Positions 10,946 through 24,507 of a DNA stretch of 64,000 nucleotides are shown one piece after another. How positions within the stretch are numbered: the stretch's first letter is position 1; the number at the start of each line of letters is the position of its first letter. The DNA lies in assembly GCA_948567375.1 (NCBI GenBank), contig OX419762.1, forward strand, positions 15,940,001-16,004,000. The letters run 5' to 3'. The stretch comes from Lunularia cruciata. Its lineage: Eukaryota > Streptophyta > Marchantiopsida > Lunulariales > Lunulariaceae. A program made the position numbers and the translations under genes. The notes beneath the pieces were generated by a model. It was not told the DNA's origin, did no database searches, and saw only the letters and a program-made list of their open reading frames with translations.

Positions 10946-13900
10946 TATTACAAATATATTCATGTTTTCTAAACTTACATATGGATTGATCATGTTTGAA
11001 TGCTTATACTTTACATTGCTTGATCATGTTCTACAATATTAAGCCTTCATGTCAGTCCAAGTTATATGGTCTCTACCATTAATAGATTATTTTTTTGGAG
11101 AATGTCATTCACATTGCTCTCTTGTTGTGCAATCCATTGTTCTATCCACAATTTTGAATCCACTCTTTCCTTTTGTATGCCATTTATATTGTTTTGACTT
11201 ATATGAATGTGTAAATATGAGCTCTTTACTCTTCAAACACCATAATTATGGAGGTTTCATCAATGCAAGATTGAAGAGAATTGCTACTCTCCAAACTTGA
11301 ATAAGAAATTCTCTACTATTAATTTTTCTATTGACCACTGTTTTCAAATTGGTGAGAGACCTACTCTCATGGATCTCATTACAAGGTGGATTCAAATCCC
11401 TTCATCTACTAACAAATATAAATTTTACAAATCCATTCCACTCCAATATGTGACGGTAGGATAGATTAAAAGTGTATTGGAATCGTAACAAGGTTGGGTA
11501 CCTCAATCCTAGATTAATAGATCATATATTGCACATCAGATTTTTATTTGAGCAAAGTAACTTGATAAGTAATAGATTCATAAATTCTAATGGCTATAAT
11601 ATACTCTAGTTATTTTGTGCATCATTGTGTTCAATGTTTATGCAATAACTTAACTCTTATATTATTGTAATCTCTATATTATACACAACCCATAATCTAC
11701 TATGAATCACTAAGGAGTGAAGAGTGTTACTTACATAAATCTTATTACATACCTCATTGTGACAAGGTGTTGCTTCCTTGTCTCTTTCTAGCCTTCTTAT
11801 TTATCTAGAAAATCTACCTACTATTCAAAGCTTTTTAGATTATTTTCTTAATACAAGTGTTTGACTTATGTGGAAACCTATCTATTTCTGGATACTTTAT
11901 AAATTACTTTCATAGCTCATCCCTCTGGCTTACATGGTTTGAATGCATACCTTCTATTTATTATGAATTGCTTCTTTTATAAACTCTGCATATTTCTTGT
12001 TTAAGAAGCTTCTTATGCATCTTACTAAAGTATTATTTGATACTCTTAGCAACTTAAGACCTAGTATTTAAAAAATGATATGCATATCCTAAAATAGGAT
12101 CCTTTTGTAAATTTATAAAAGGACAACTAATTAGGTGATTTTTGCTTATGGAGGAAAGTAAAGTTAGATAATATTTAAAATATTGTCATATGGTTTAACT
12201 AGTATAAGGTACTAGATTGTAAGAAAAATGCTTAGAATCTTTGAAATATAAGTATGTGAGGCAAAAGCTCACATGAAGACCCATTGACCTAAGAGCACTA
12301 TGATTAGGATAATTTAGGTAAAGATTGGATTCATTGTGTACTTGGTGTTTGAATTTTGGTGAGTGTACAAGGAAATAAGAGGAACACATTTATTTGTGAT
12401 CATGTGGAGACAACTTTGGAAAGAATGTTGTAGAATTTTCTTCTTCCCATGTTACAAACTATCTAGCTGCTTTCTCATCTCCCACATCATTGTCTAATAT
12501 TACAACAAATAAAAAACTTTGCAATTTGCATTATGAACTTACATCTAAGTATATGGGTTATCAGGTTAAGCCTAAATAAAAGTTCTCTCATTTATATTTC
12601 TACCCTTCTTATCTTTTTATGTTTGCAAAAAAGCTCATTTTTAATGAAAGTCATGTGCTAAAAAATCATTTTATGTCAATCTTAGGTCAACCTTATGTCA
12701 ATATCAAAAATTTGAGGATTTAAAAGTTAAGTAACAAGCTATCTAAAGTCTGAATAAGTCTAGATCTTTGTTGTACATACATATAACACTTTACAACATA
12801 CATTGTTATCAATAATTCATATAATATCCATCACAAACTCTAAAGTGCCAAAATGCAATAGGTCACAAACTTGAGTTAGATCAAAGCCTCGATATGCAAC
12901 TCAATGTACCATCAACAACAAACTCTGATTACATCATCAAGCAACATCCACTTTGACTAAGGAATTCTAGATGATGCTAGTTAATCTTGTGAACCTTGAA
13001 CTCAAATGCTCAATATCAAAGAAATTAGCTCTTTAGAATTGCATTTTGAAAGTTTATCTCTTTGACTTGCTTTGAACTCCAACCCTAACAACATTCTAAT
13101 GACCCAACTAACAGTGCAAATGGTAGCTCTAACCGATATGATCAATAGCTTAACACAAAATTTGGCCGGTACCAAGCAATCATTGAGCAACTATTAGTAT
13201 ATTGATGATTGTCAAGACTAACACACCAACATCCAAGCAAAGTAGTTTAAACATTGCAAATATCATGACATTGTAATATATGTATTGTATTCTACTTTAT
13301 TGAATCATGATTGAATTTATTATTGAAACCTTGTAATATCAATATATCTTTGGTATACCAACAAATTGTTTTCATTTTATTTTAAATTGATCATTATAAC
13401 TTATTATTCTTCACATAGATGATAAGAATTTATGTATTTCTTTACATATTTTGTTTTAAAATTTCTGAAATCTTAAATAAAAACAAATCACAATCATAAT
13501 ATATTCCTCACACTTTCTGAATAGGTAATTCACAAAGGTTATTCACTTTCTTAATAGGTTTAGATATTTAGCTTATTTCTGATGTTTATAATCACATAAG
13601 TATTACATTTACAAAATGTAATATACTCGTGGTAAATAAAGTTTCAATAAAATTGTATACACAAGTCATTTAAGTTAACTAGTTGTACACAAACAAAACA
13701 ATACAAAATCATAGTTATCTGATCTTTCTCTCAATAATGAATGAATTTCTTTATAATTACTTATATAATATTTTATCTTGATTGTAAATACATAGAATAA
13801 TAAGTCCTATATATATAACATACCTATCTTCTATTTTTATATCTTCATTTTATTTGACCTTCTAATTTTTTATAAACCAATACGAATGATCTTTATAACT

Positions 13901-14520
13901 ACATTAGCAACTGACACAAATGTTTACTAATTAGTGTAGAAAATTACAAATATTTTCAGTTTGATTTTAATCACAGTTTAATATTTATATCTAATAATAA
14001 AAAATTAATTAATTTTATAGTCTAATATTCATAATTATATCTAGATGTTGAATGAATAGATATCTAAATTTAGCCTATTAATATTGAGTATATATAAAGT
14101 CCTCAATGATGGTTCATCCAAGGTCATTACAATTCTTCCAAAAGAGTCCAAAGATTCATTACTATGAACTGAAATAATCAAAATAAATATCATAATAATA
14201 TACAGCAAATAAGATATATCAAACTAATCTTTTTTAAATGACAATCATTTGCATACAAGATATTAATAATTATATTAATGAACAGAAATGAATGAACATC
14301 CTGATATCCGAGTGTCTCTTTTTTACAAAAAATGATCAAAATAAAACAACTTTAATTATAAAATAAAATTCAATGCAAAATATCGATTGCTTGAAATATT
14401 ATTTCAATCATAATAGTTTGATATGGTCAAAGATTTGGTAATCAAATGTATTTGAAAATGATGCTTTAATAAAATATAAAGAGGAAATTGAAAAGACAAC
14501 CTCCCAACCAACACAAAAGT
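10945..14520. other. Long AT-rich region, no gene seen
   Basis: About 3.6 kb of very AT-rich DNA with only short chance open frames. No protein motif, RNA gene or clear repeat was recognised on either strand. Confidence 0.6.
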
Positions 14521-14526
14521 GAAAGG

Positions 14527-14625
14527 GCGATCGTGTAAAAAATATGAAGGATGGGAAGACCCCGTAAAGCCGTATAAGGGAGAGACGAAAAAGGTAAAAT
14601 GGGGATAAGCCCCATTTTACAAGGA
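14527..14625 (-). repeat. Dispersed ~95-bp repeat, copy 1, with perfect hairpin
   Basis: Read on the minus strand this segment aligns over about 90 bp with 26,405-26,500 on the plus strand (TGGGGCTTA.CCCC near the start, GTCTTCCCA.CCTTC near the end), at roughly 70-75% identity by eye. Inside it is a perfect inverted repeat, GTAAAATGGGG (14,594-14,604) and CCCCATTTTAC (14,610-14,620), with a 5-base loop. It may be a short non-autonomous repeat; the family is not recognised. Confidence 0.55.
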
Positions 14626-14639
14626 TCTTTAAACCAACA

Positions 14640-16838
14640 CGGAAGATGGGAAGAAGAATAGAAAGGCTTCCAGATAACAAGAATTGAAAGAAACTTAACC
14701 CACGGCCCTACACTACCCACGGAACAAAAAAGGAGAACTTACGGAGAACTTACGGCTACTAAGTGGTACGCTGTCATTTTCTTTTCCTCTGTAGTTGCCA
14801 CGTAGTTCCCGCGTAAGTCCTGTGCTTCTTACACGTGTTGATGGTTTTCGCGGACACTGATTCGAGGAATATGCTACTACTATGTGGAATATCTTTCGGG
14901 TCTCGGGTCAAGATCGGAACCCTAAACATTTCCTTGGAAAGGAAATAGACGTGTTTCTAGAAAGCTCAATTAGCTATCCCCATGTCCATCATTTGTGTAA
15001 TACATGGGCATCTCTAAGTCATTTGCACCCCATACATAGGCATGATGGTCGGCGCCAAGCCACCATTTCGGCTCCTCGATCTCCTCTTCTAGATGCCTCT
15101 AGAGTCGGTTTGGTGGAAATGACCGGGCTTTCGTCGGAACGCGCTTCACCGGGTTCTCCAGTGTAGGCTTTCTGGATCCTTCTCTGCCGGCAACGCGTGT
15201 CAACCGGTGAGAGCGAAAGCTCATTGGCAGTCGTTTCCGTCCCATCGTCAGTTACAGTTACTCAACCTTCACTAGAATCTTCCCCTTCATAGCCAAGCAG
15301 GATACTCTTACGTACTTCAACTCCTTGCTACTCCGTATCTATTGTCGGCTATACACCGTCTTTTTGCTTGGTCGTACTGTACAGGAAGGACTGCTGGAAG
15401 GGACAAGAATGTTTGGTCCTGTAACTCGAAACTTCGAGAACATATGTAACCTGTCACCTGTGGTCACTCCGGAACCCAAGTCTGGAGTTTTGTAGCATGA
15501 TCTAAAGGGACTGACCATGACAAGGAGTATCTCTCCCTGTGTGAAGGACTTACTCTTTAGTTGTTGTGTATTATGTAGCGGTGAAGGGTTAAATATCTTT
15601 ACCCATAAGAAACTAGGCACTCAAATTTTATTTTGGAAAACTATCGATTACAAGTTGCTATCGATTCAGTTTTCAGGCTCTTCTAGTCTTCTTTTGCCGA
15701 GCTTGATTTTACATCCTGACATTGCTGAGGAATTTAAGTGTTCATATCTTACATGTCACTTTAGTTCGACAGTTCGGGAAGAGAACAAAACTGTATTTAG
15801 GCTTCTGTACAGAATTATGTAAGTGGTTTAAGATGTTGGTTACTGTACGTTACCCTCGCTATTTACTAAAAGCTGGTGAAGTACTTTTAATAGTAATGAT
15901 ACTAAAATGAAAGATCGTTGGCAAAGAGCATTTGAAAATTCAGTTGGTTGGTAACTCTTCTTAGGAGCTACCACGAACTTTGCCGAGTATTACGGTAACG
16001 ATGTAAATTGATACCGGTGATGGTCCATACAATGATTCAGTACTAATGCCGTGCTTCGAACCCAAAACAGATCTCTAACAACCAATGAGGAGGCGCATTA
16101 CGAGGGGCTAATTTGAATTAATCGGGGACACATAGCCGCCTTTACGCTAATAAGAAGCCGCAGAGATCGCAGCTCGGTTAGGGTTACAGCAGAGGCTGCC
16201 CAGAAGTGCGTGCCGGGAGATGGCATGCATCTTCCATGACCATGGCACACAGGGTCATGGACGGATGGCATAGATTGGTCGTATTGCAATTCCGTTTGGG
16301 TTCCCAGGCAGAACCTGGGGTTTCCAGAAGTGGTGTGGATGGGAAGGACGGACGGATTATGTGAACCGGAATGTTTGGTTGGCAGCGCGGGTTTTTGCTT
16401 TGGCGCTTGGAAGACAGGCCCACAGAGGTTAGAGGAGCGGGTCTTGTATTGTGCCGGTGTGTCGAAGAAAGAGAGGAAGAAAGTAAGACGCGAAGTGGTG
16501 CAGGAGGGCCAAGACAGACAGGCAGGCAGGCAGGAAGGAAGGGAGGGCAGCTGAAGCAGCAGGAGTTTGTTTGCTTCGCTACCAAAGGGCCTTTTTGTTT
16601 TGCTGGTGCACGAGGGAGAGACAGGGTTACAGATTGTGGAGGATCTGAGAAGACTGTGCGTTCTCGAGAGGCGCAGGGAGAGCGCGGAGAGCTTGCTCGT
16701 GGTAGAAGAAGCGCAGGCGGGCGGGCAAGCAGGGACGAGTAGCACGAGAGCAAGTTCGAGAAGAGGAGGTGTTTCGGTGTGAGATTGGGGGCCAAGGAGG
16801 AGGATAACGACGAGGAGGAGGAGCAAAAAGGAGGCAAC
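14640..16838 (+). promoter_or_regulatory. Upstream region and probable 5' UTR of the HSP110 gene
   Basis: The base composition rises sharply from about 14.7 kb, and there is no supported gene before 16,839. The part from about 16.1 kb to the start codon is GC- and purine-rich on the plus strand, like a plant 5' UTR, and the long minus-strand open frames there are shadows. A G-box core (CACGTG) lies at 14,833-14,838. Short two-unit heat-shock-like sequences are present at 14,954-14,966 (TTCTAGAAAGCTC) and 16,755-16,762 (TTCGAGAA), too short to count as firm elements. No TATA box can be assigned. Confidence 0.4.
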
Positions 16839-19800
16839 ATGAGTGTTGTAGGTTTGGATGTAGGTAATGAGAGCTGCATTGTAGGAGTTGCAAGGCAACG
16901 GGGAATCGATGTGGTTCTCAACGATGAGAGCAAGAGGGAGACACCAGCTATGGTGTCGTTCGGAGAGAAACAGAGGTTCATCGGAACTGCAGCAGCTGGG
17001 GCAGCGACGATGAACCCGAAGAATACTTTGAGCCAGATCAAGCGTCTGATTGGGAGGAAATTTCAGGATCCTGAGGTGCAGAGGGACTTGCATCTTTTCC
17101 CGTTTAGTGTCACCGAGGGTCCTGATGGTGGTCCACAGATCGACGTGATGTACCTTAACGAACCCAGATCGTTCACTCCCACTCAGATTCTTGCCATAAT
17201 ACTGTCGAATTTGAAGGGCATAGCCGAAAAGAACCTTGGAACTTCAGTCGTTGACTGTGTAATTGGTATTCCTGTGTTCTTTACTGAGCTTCAGAGGCGT
17301 GCCTACCTCGACGCCGCAACTATCGCGGGTCTTCACCCCCTTCGTCTCATGCACGAGACTACGGCTACTGCCCTTGCATATGGTATATACAAGACCGACT
17401 TACCTGACACAGATCCAATCAATGTGGTTTTTGTGGATGTTGGACACGCCAGTATGCAAGTCTGTGTTGCAGCCTTCAAGAAAGGCCAGCTCAAGATTTT
17501 GGGACATTCTTTTGATCGTTGTCTGGGCGGACGAGATTTCGATGAGGTTCTCTTCAGTCACTTTGCGGATAAGTTCAAGGATGAGTACAAAATGGATGTT
17601 AGATCTAACGCGCGAGCGTGTCTGAGACTGCGTGCGGCTTGCGAGAAGTTGAAGAAAATGCTTAGTGCAAATGCCGAGGTTCCCCTCAACATTGAGTGCC
17701 TGATGGACGAGAAGGATGTGAGAGGACATATGAAGAGGGACGAGTTCGAGGTTTTGTCAGCTTCAATTCTTGAACGTGTCAAAGGACCATGCGAGAGAGC
17801 TTTAGCGGAATCTAAATTAACGATTGATAAGATCAGCGCAGTCGAGGTAGTGGGATCCGGTTCCCGAGTACCCGCTATTCTCAGAATTTTGTCCTCCGTT
17901 TTCGGCAAGGAACCCGGCCGTACTTTGAATGCTAGTGAATGCATCGCCCGTGGATGTGCCCTCCAGTGTGCCATGCTCAGCCCTACCTTCCGAGTGAGGG
18001 AGTTTGAGGTAAGAAATTCGCGTTTACTCACTCACTCCTTGTCTCGATTGCTATTATTTTATGACTCGCTGCAGAGCAGCTGTGTAAATAGAACGTAGTT
18101 AGATTGTATTGTCCTGGATTATCTGAGTCTCCGACGTACATCTGCTGATAATCTAAATTGCTTTGCTACATGATCAGGTACAAGACAGTTTTCCGTTTCC
18201 CATCGCTTTATCGTGGAAGGGGTCAGCTCCAGAATCGGATACAGGAGACGAAACTTCATCAAATAGCATTGTTTTTGTGAAAGGCAACCCTGTACCTTGC
18301 ACCAAAATGCTTACTTTCTTCAGATCGGGAACCTTCACAATAGACGCTTTGTATGCTGATACATCTGAGTTGCCGCCCGGTACATCTCCCAAAATCAGCA
18401 CGTTTCAGGTATGCATTTCGTGACACCAACAATTTGAGGCGGGGTGTAATTTTGATACACAACAGTAGATACATTTGAGTACTTGGAAACATTGCGCCTC
18501 GAAGATTATAGGTCTAGCGGATCTGTTTATTTGGTAGATGAATTCCGGAGTTCTGGTTCCCGTCCAGATAGTTGTCAGACCAACTGAGATCAATCGAGTT
18601 CAGATGTAACTGGAGTGCTCGTCGTCGTGCTTAGATCCTTGGAAGCAGTTAGTGTACTTGGATGGAACTTTCGGAGGTCAATGGCCGTAATTCTCAGTGA
18701 GGGTTTCGATGTTTGACCTATTCTTTTGCCCCACCAGATTGGCCCCTTTTCTCCTTCGAAACCCAACGAGAAGGGCAAGCTGAAGGTTAAGATCCGGCTG
18801 AATTTGCATGGAGTTGTTTCCGTAGAGTCCAGCACTGTAAGCACCTCTTTCTCCATTGACCCGTATTCTTGTACCCATAGTGAGCTACGGGCTCTTTTAC
18901 TCGTTTTTCTTTTATAATTGACTCCTTGGACTAGAATTACACCTTGCAGGTTTGACAACGTGTACAGTTAGAGCTAACTTGTTGTATCCGGTTTTCCCAG
19001 CTCATCGAAGAGGAAGAAGTAGACGTCCCTAAGGTGAAAGAAGCTGTCCAAGATTCGAAGGAAGCAACCATGGAGACTGAAGGGGACAAGCCAGCCGATA
19101 TCAAGATGGATGATGCCGAGAGCCAGCCAGCAGATGGAACTGGGGCCGAAAACGGCACTACGGCCGATGAGAAGCCTACCAAGATGGAGACGGAGCCGAA
19201 GGTAGTGCACATGTTATCTGGTTACCTGAAGTCTTGCAAGTTCTGTGCTTTAAGGATCTGTCTTTACTGACAATGGTATGACATGTTCTCGATAGTCACT
19301 TCCAACAAATCAGTTTGGCTATTCCAGGTAAATTAAACAAATTGATTAGATCAGGAAAAGGTCGCCTATACCTCGATATTTAAGGAGAGGTATGCTCACC
19401 TGGAAACTATTTTGTAGAAACTTGTGTTCAATGTATCCCATGTTCCTTGAGTCTAAGGATCTGTTATAGGTTTCGGGGTAGTCACTGCCTCGAACCTGAA
19501 CTTAACGCGGCTAATTGGTTAGAAGAGGAATGTTGTAGTTGGTTGGTTCTACTTTCTGAGCCCATTTTAGTTGTGGACATTTCACTGATGTCCTTTTAAA
19601 CTAATGTATTTGTAGCCGGAGGTTGCCAAGAAGAAGAAGACCAAGAGGACGGAGGTTCCTGTTCTTGAGATGGTTCCCGGAGGGCTTCTAAGTTCTGATC
19701 TCCAGAAAGCTCAGGAAAAAGAGTACGAGATGGCTTTGCAAGATCGTGTGATGGAGGAGACGAAAGACAAGAAGAACGCCGTGGAAGCATACGTGTATGA

Positions 19801-22800
19801 CATGAGGAACAAGGTACTCGTCGAAACTGTGCTAGTGCTAATTTTATTATTTATCTCGAATGGCCACCCCGTATAAGAGACGATAGTTGACGGTTTCCTC
19901 TCGGTTCTTACCTCGCGACATAATCTCGAGGCAACTCCCTGTTCCTTCCCTTTTACTTGCTCTCGTGGGAAGCCTTGGAATGAAGGGAGATGTTAGGTGT
20001 AAGATCCTGCTTTATACTTCAGCTACACTCGTTGTGAACCATCTAGCTTTCTAGACAATATCTCGGTATGCCTGAGAACTACCCTCTTCGCCTTGTTGGC
20101 CGTAGTTTTCGCCTAGTTCTCCATAGCGAAAAGGATATGCACGGTTATACGGGTTATAGTGTCTACAGAGGTTTGAGAATTTCTGTTCACTCAACTAGGC
20201 CGGGAGCTTCTGTCCGAGCCCGCCGGTAGTTACACCAACAGCCCTCGAAACGCTCGCTTCTCGTACAATACGGAGCTATTGTGGACGTGTATATACTGTG
20301 TTCATATCGTACGGATACTTGCTGTTTACCTGAACGAGGCTTACTCGGTTTTACAGCCTCCCGCACATCACCTCGCCAGGCAATACTCCGTTCTTTTCAC
20401 TCTCATCTATAGCTATATCTCGCCTCTGCCTATTGGTCACGATCTTTTTCCTCTCTTCTTCCTACTCTTCACATCCTTTCCTCTGCATCTCTCTCGCTCA
20501 TGCTATTTTTCTCTCCCGCATGTTGCTATTCTTCTCTGTTGCTTCTGTACTAACCGATGTTTTCTTTCAAGTATTGCCTTGGGGGGTCTCGAATCCTTTC
20601 TTTGCTCATGCTTCCTGTTCTGCATCCTTTCCTTGTGCATGGTTTCTGTTCAGCATTTCAACGGCCCTTTTCTCCTAGTCTTCCATTTTTATTCGAGGAA
20701 ACGTTCTATTCTGCATCTCATCTGCACTGTATATGCATTTAATGAGTTCTGGATCCCCCGTTCCTCGAACGACTTCTGCCCCCATCTCCTCGCATTCTTT
20801 TTGCTCTAGGGATGCTCCTAGATGGCCTTGCGGGTTTGTACAACTTCCCGCCTTTCCTTCACGGCTCACTCGTTCCTGGATGGCACTTTTGGAAGCAATC
20901 GAGTTTGTCTTGCCACGCATGAGCTTTTGAACAGGAACTCGGTACTAGGGTACTGGCATTCCTCCAGTTACTTCTGCACTGCGTCGGGCACTAATGAAGA
21001 CGTTAGTGCTTTCGTGAAGGCTTACTGTGACCACCTGTCTGCTTCCTTCAGTGTTCAGTGTTCTAGGACTGGTGCATTCATGGGTCATGCAGCGACCTAC
21101 ACTCTCTGTTTCATGGTTCCTACATGTCTTTCGACTTTATGATTCCGGCCCGACTTCCGATTTCAGACTGCTTATCGGTCTTCGATTACTCGATGCATAC
21201 TTTTTCTTTACATGCGTTGGTTAGCGCTTCTCGATTACATGATGTATAAGAGTTCTCTACATGTGGTTATGAGTTAATTAGATTATGTCTGTGCTTGGCA
21301 CTACATTCGATTTGTTAGATTCACTTCATCTCCTTTCCGCATTTACTATCATTTCGACTTGTATATGTATCATATTTCCGGTCCATCTGCTTAATGAGTT
21401 CCGGCTCTCCCAGTTCTCCCACGCTACGGTCAGACACAGCCAAGACACCATCCACTCTTCCACTTCGCTCCACCCTACCCATTCTCAACTGAAGCTGTCT
21501 GTGCTCCTTGCGCGGTGTTTCTCTGTTTGAGGGCCCTCCCCTACTGTCAATTTCAGATGCTTAATCGGTTGTATCTGGGTTGTTTTTCGATGATGTATTC
21601 TAGTTCTCTTCAGATGCTTCTTATGAAATGTATTTAATTACGCTTTTACCTTGCTTATCTTCGTAATGTTACATCCACTTACATTCTGTGGGCTTAGATT
21701 CTGTTCGATTTGCATGCGGTTATGCATGGATTTCATATGCGCTTTCTCGGTTTCATATTCAGTGGGCCTTCATCCCCCTGTCTTCGAACGGCTTCTGCTC
21801 CCACTCTTAAGTATGTCGGTTGTATTGCCATGGATCTCAGCTTTACGAGAAGTTGGCGGACTATGTGACTGAGCATGAACGCGAAGAATTGTCCGCGAAG
21901 CTGCAGCAGACAGAGGATTGGCTCTATGAGGACGGCGAAGACGAGATCAAGAGCGTCTACGTTGCCAAGCTCGCCGAACTCAAGAAGGTGCCAGCTACGC
22001 TTCCCTTTCAGCGAGAATGACCCCTGGACACCGTATAGCTGTTTCAAGTTATTGGGCGTTACTGCTACACGTAGAAATCTCTTGTTGAGGTGAACAACCG
22101 TAGTCGAGACGGAAGCAACATTTGTCTCGCCTCTATCTGTCTACTCTCTAACTTTTTGCCTTAAATTTCTTCTACCAGCTTGGGGATCCCATCGTTGAAA
22201 GACAGAAGGAAGAAGAGCTCAGAGCTCCAGCTGTCATGGAGTTGATGTATTGCATCAACAGCTTCCGCACGGCAGCCCAGTCAAAGGAGGTCAAGTACGA
22301 CCACATCGACGCAGCAGACAAGGCCAAGGTGGGTCCCCATATTAGTTTCCGTCTATCAGTCGTTGCCTTTTAATTTCTAACTGCCTATCCTCTATGGTTT
22401 CCCATTTAAAGTCGGAGCGTCATTTAGGATGCTCTTTCGTCACTACTGATTTTAATGCGGGAATTCATCAGGTGATTGCCGAGTGTACGAAAGCAGAGGA
22501 TTGGCTGAAGGAGAAGAAACAACAGCAAGATAGTCTCCCCAAAGCTGCAAATCCAGTCCTATTGTCTGGTGATGTTAAGAAGAAAACGGAGGTCCTGGAT
22601 CGGTGAGCTACGCTTTCTTGTTATCTTCAGATCTTGGTTGATTCTATATGTGAAAGATTTCGCCGAATTTAGTGATCAACAATATATCTACCGAAGTAAA
22701 ATTGCTTTGAGCATGATGAACTCGTGGATATAGACAATCATACACTAATTCTACAGGCAATCGAATATGTGATTTTGCACTTATGTCACTAAAGTAACGT

Positions 22801-23258
22801 GTATATCCTAAGTCATGATTCCGTGAAATCCTCGACCGTCCTTGTTTTGACGACGGAGGAAAGTACAGCAGCCAATCCGACTTAGCCCCTCTGCACTAAT
22901 TGTGTGGGAGGATTGGTTGTAAACGTCGTCTGTACGAACTTTAAGAGAAAGGAGTGGTGTGGTTTATTAACTGTGATGAATCACAAGGTGAGAGTTGACG
23001 TGGTATGCTGAATTATTTGTGGTTCCTGCTTTCTTTCTTCTAAGTTCTTGCTGCCTTTCCAGGTTCTGCAAACCAATCATGACCAAGTCGAGGCCAGCAC
23101 CACCTAAGCCTGCTCCCACTCAACCTGAAGCTAAACCGACAGAGGCCAAGGACGGCGCATCAAATGGTCCGTCAGGAGGAGAGGCACCCGCAGCTGAAGC
23201 CATGGACACGGAGAACAGCGCACCAGGCCCTGAACCGGAGACCATGCAGACGGAATGA
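16839..23258 (+). CDS. HSP110: HSP110-class HSP70 family chaperone (HSP70-14/15 type)
   Basis: The gene has nine predicted exons: 16,839-18,008; 18,178-18,408; 18,738-18,836; 19,001-19,201; 19,616-19,813; 21,841-21,987; 22,179-22,328; 22,472-22,602; 23,063-23,258. All introns are GT..AG, and the exons give 840 residues, close to the ~830 of Arabidopsis HSP70-14/15. The ATPase domain is residues 1-385, starting [18 protein letters not shown]. It includes the [14 protein letters not shown] segment near 170 and a [11 protein letters not shown] segment near 340, all typical of the family. A substrate-binding part follows, then an acidic loop (about 501-567) and a helical C-terminal part with a Pro/Ala/Glu-rich tail ending METMQTE-like; the loop and tail distinguish HSP110 from ordinary HSP70. 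Family role: nucleotide exchange for cytosolic HSP70 and holding of unfolded proteins. An in-frame ATG at 16,779 would add 20 residues, but the ATG at 16,839 matches the family start. It appears intact. Intron 5 is unusually long (2,027 bp). Confidence 0.95.
19814..21840 (+). other. Long intron 5 of the HSP110 gene
   Basis: This 2,027-bp intron is five to ten times longer than the others in the gene. It is pyrimidine-rich on the plus strand, so long open frames there (for example about 20,279-20,809) are composition artefacts. Short blocks recur in diverged form: CCTCGAACGACTTCTGCCCCCAT-like at about 20,763 and CTTCGAACGGCTTCTGCTCCCA-like at about 21,779, and a TTCAGA.TGCTTA.CGGT block at about 21,160 and 21,553. 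This suggests growth by internal duplication. No mobile element domain is visible. Confidence 0.55.
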
Positions 23259-23940
23259 GGAGTCTCACAGCAGTACCCGGGAGACATGAGTGTTACGGAA
23301 TTCGTCAAAGCAGACTTCATTTAGCTTGGGTTGGGGATTAAGATTTGATTTTGGGCATCATTATGGAGTCACAGATCTTACCCCTTCCACAACTCTTCTT
23401 TCTTGTTATTATCCACAGCCCCTCCCATCCAATCTTCTATCTTCCCCTCCTTTCTGGCATCTTCACAGGGGAAGAGATTGTTGCAGCACGGTTCAAATCT
23501 GTCACTCAACCAGATACCGGTACAGTGTTGCAGCCATTTGTTTAGTAGTAGGATAAATGTTGCGGTGAGCTGCAGGTGCAAATGTGATATTATAGACTTT
23601 ACGTTTGTCTACAGCTGTAGTCTGGCTGGAGTGCTTTAGTTGAAGGCAATGGAGTGCATTAGTGGAAGGGCAATCTCTCGCTCATGATTATTTTACCCGT
23701 GAAGCGGGTGGGCCTGGTAATCACGATTGACCACAGTAAATGAGGACCATACAATTGTTGTTCTATGTAGGTATTAGCAGACGAACAATAAGTTGAAAAT
23801 AGAAATTGATACCATTGGTGACCAACTCGTCCTGCTTGTCCCATATATCCCGTGGTCATTTTACTGGGTCTTATTTCTTCTGTAGCTGGAGCAGCTTTTG
23901 GGAGCTGCTAGCTTCATTTGTAGCCTATATGATCTATGTC
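23259..23940 (+). other. 3' flank / probable 3' UTR of the HSP110 gene
   Basis: There is no coding signal after the TGA at 23,256-23,258. The stretch is transcribed-looking (T-rich with short A-rich runs), but no clear polyadenylation signal can be assigned. Confidence 0.35.
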
Positions 23941-23948
23941 TAGTTGTA

Positions 23949-24094
23949 TATGTTGAGTTGCTCTTACTTTACTATGTGGATACGCCTGCCTCCAAAATAT
24001 ATTTCTCATCCCCAGATCTACTATGTTGAGTTGCTCACTTTACTTATGTTGATACTCTTGTCTCCAAAATATACTTCTCATTCCCAGATGTGCA
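23949..24094. repeat. Two tandem copies of a 73-bp unit
   Basis: TATGTTGAGTTGCTC begins at 23,949 and again at 24,022. Both copies continue through GTCTCCAAAATATA.TTCTCAT.CCCAGAT with only a few differences, so this is a fairly recent local duplication downstream of the HSP110 gene. Confidence 0.85.
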
Positions 24095-24507
24095 AGGAAG
24101 GATTAAGTTTAGGGTTCTGACTGACGCTCGTCGTATAGTGTCTGAACTACAGGTGGCACATTTAGTCTATGCGAGACGCGACACAAATCTATTGGTAGCT
24201 TTGTTTCGACTCTTGGTACGCCCGAACACATCGGTTTACCGTAGAAAACCTGGTTTGGACGACGATCCTCGAACGGGAAAATCATTGCGACTGCTTGCAT
24301 ACATGCTTGCCGTCGTTTATTACGGTAGCTCCTCTCTTTACTCTTACCCCATACGAAGAGTTGAGTGTGATGATTTTGACTTGGGAGGGATTTTGGTTTG
24401 CGAGTTTTGCCAAAATTCTCATCTGTTATTCTATTTGGGTGTCTAGTACATCAAAATTCAGAATGACGATGTGTTCTAGCAGTCCTCCGCCTTCCACAAG
24501 GTTGACG

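Noticed and set aside
14954-16762. Heat shock elements in the HSP110 promoter
   Set aside because: Only two-unit matches (TTCTAGAA, TTCGAGAA) were found, which occur often by chance; three or more registered units are needed for a firm call.
16098-17093. Long minus-strand open frames (331 and 285 codons) over the HSP110 5' region
   Set aside because: They overlap each other in different frames, lie antisense to exon 1 and the purine-rich 5' UTR, have Ser/Pro/Leu-rich composition expected from the reverse of purine-rich DNA, and show no motif.
20279-20809. 176-codon plus-strand frame in intron 5 of HSP110
   Set aside because: Its Leu/Phe/Ser/Cys-rich sequence is what pyrimidine-rich DNA gives; it lies wholly within an intron supported by exact splice phases on both sides.
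16050-23510. TTCGAACCC-like and GGTTCAAAT-like sequences (about 16,050 and 23,490) as tRNA T-arms
   Set aside because: No matching acceptor, D or anticodon stems could be found around them.
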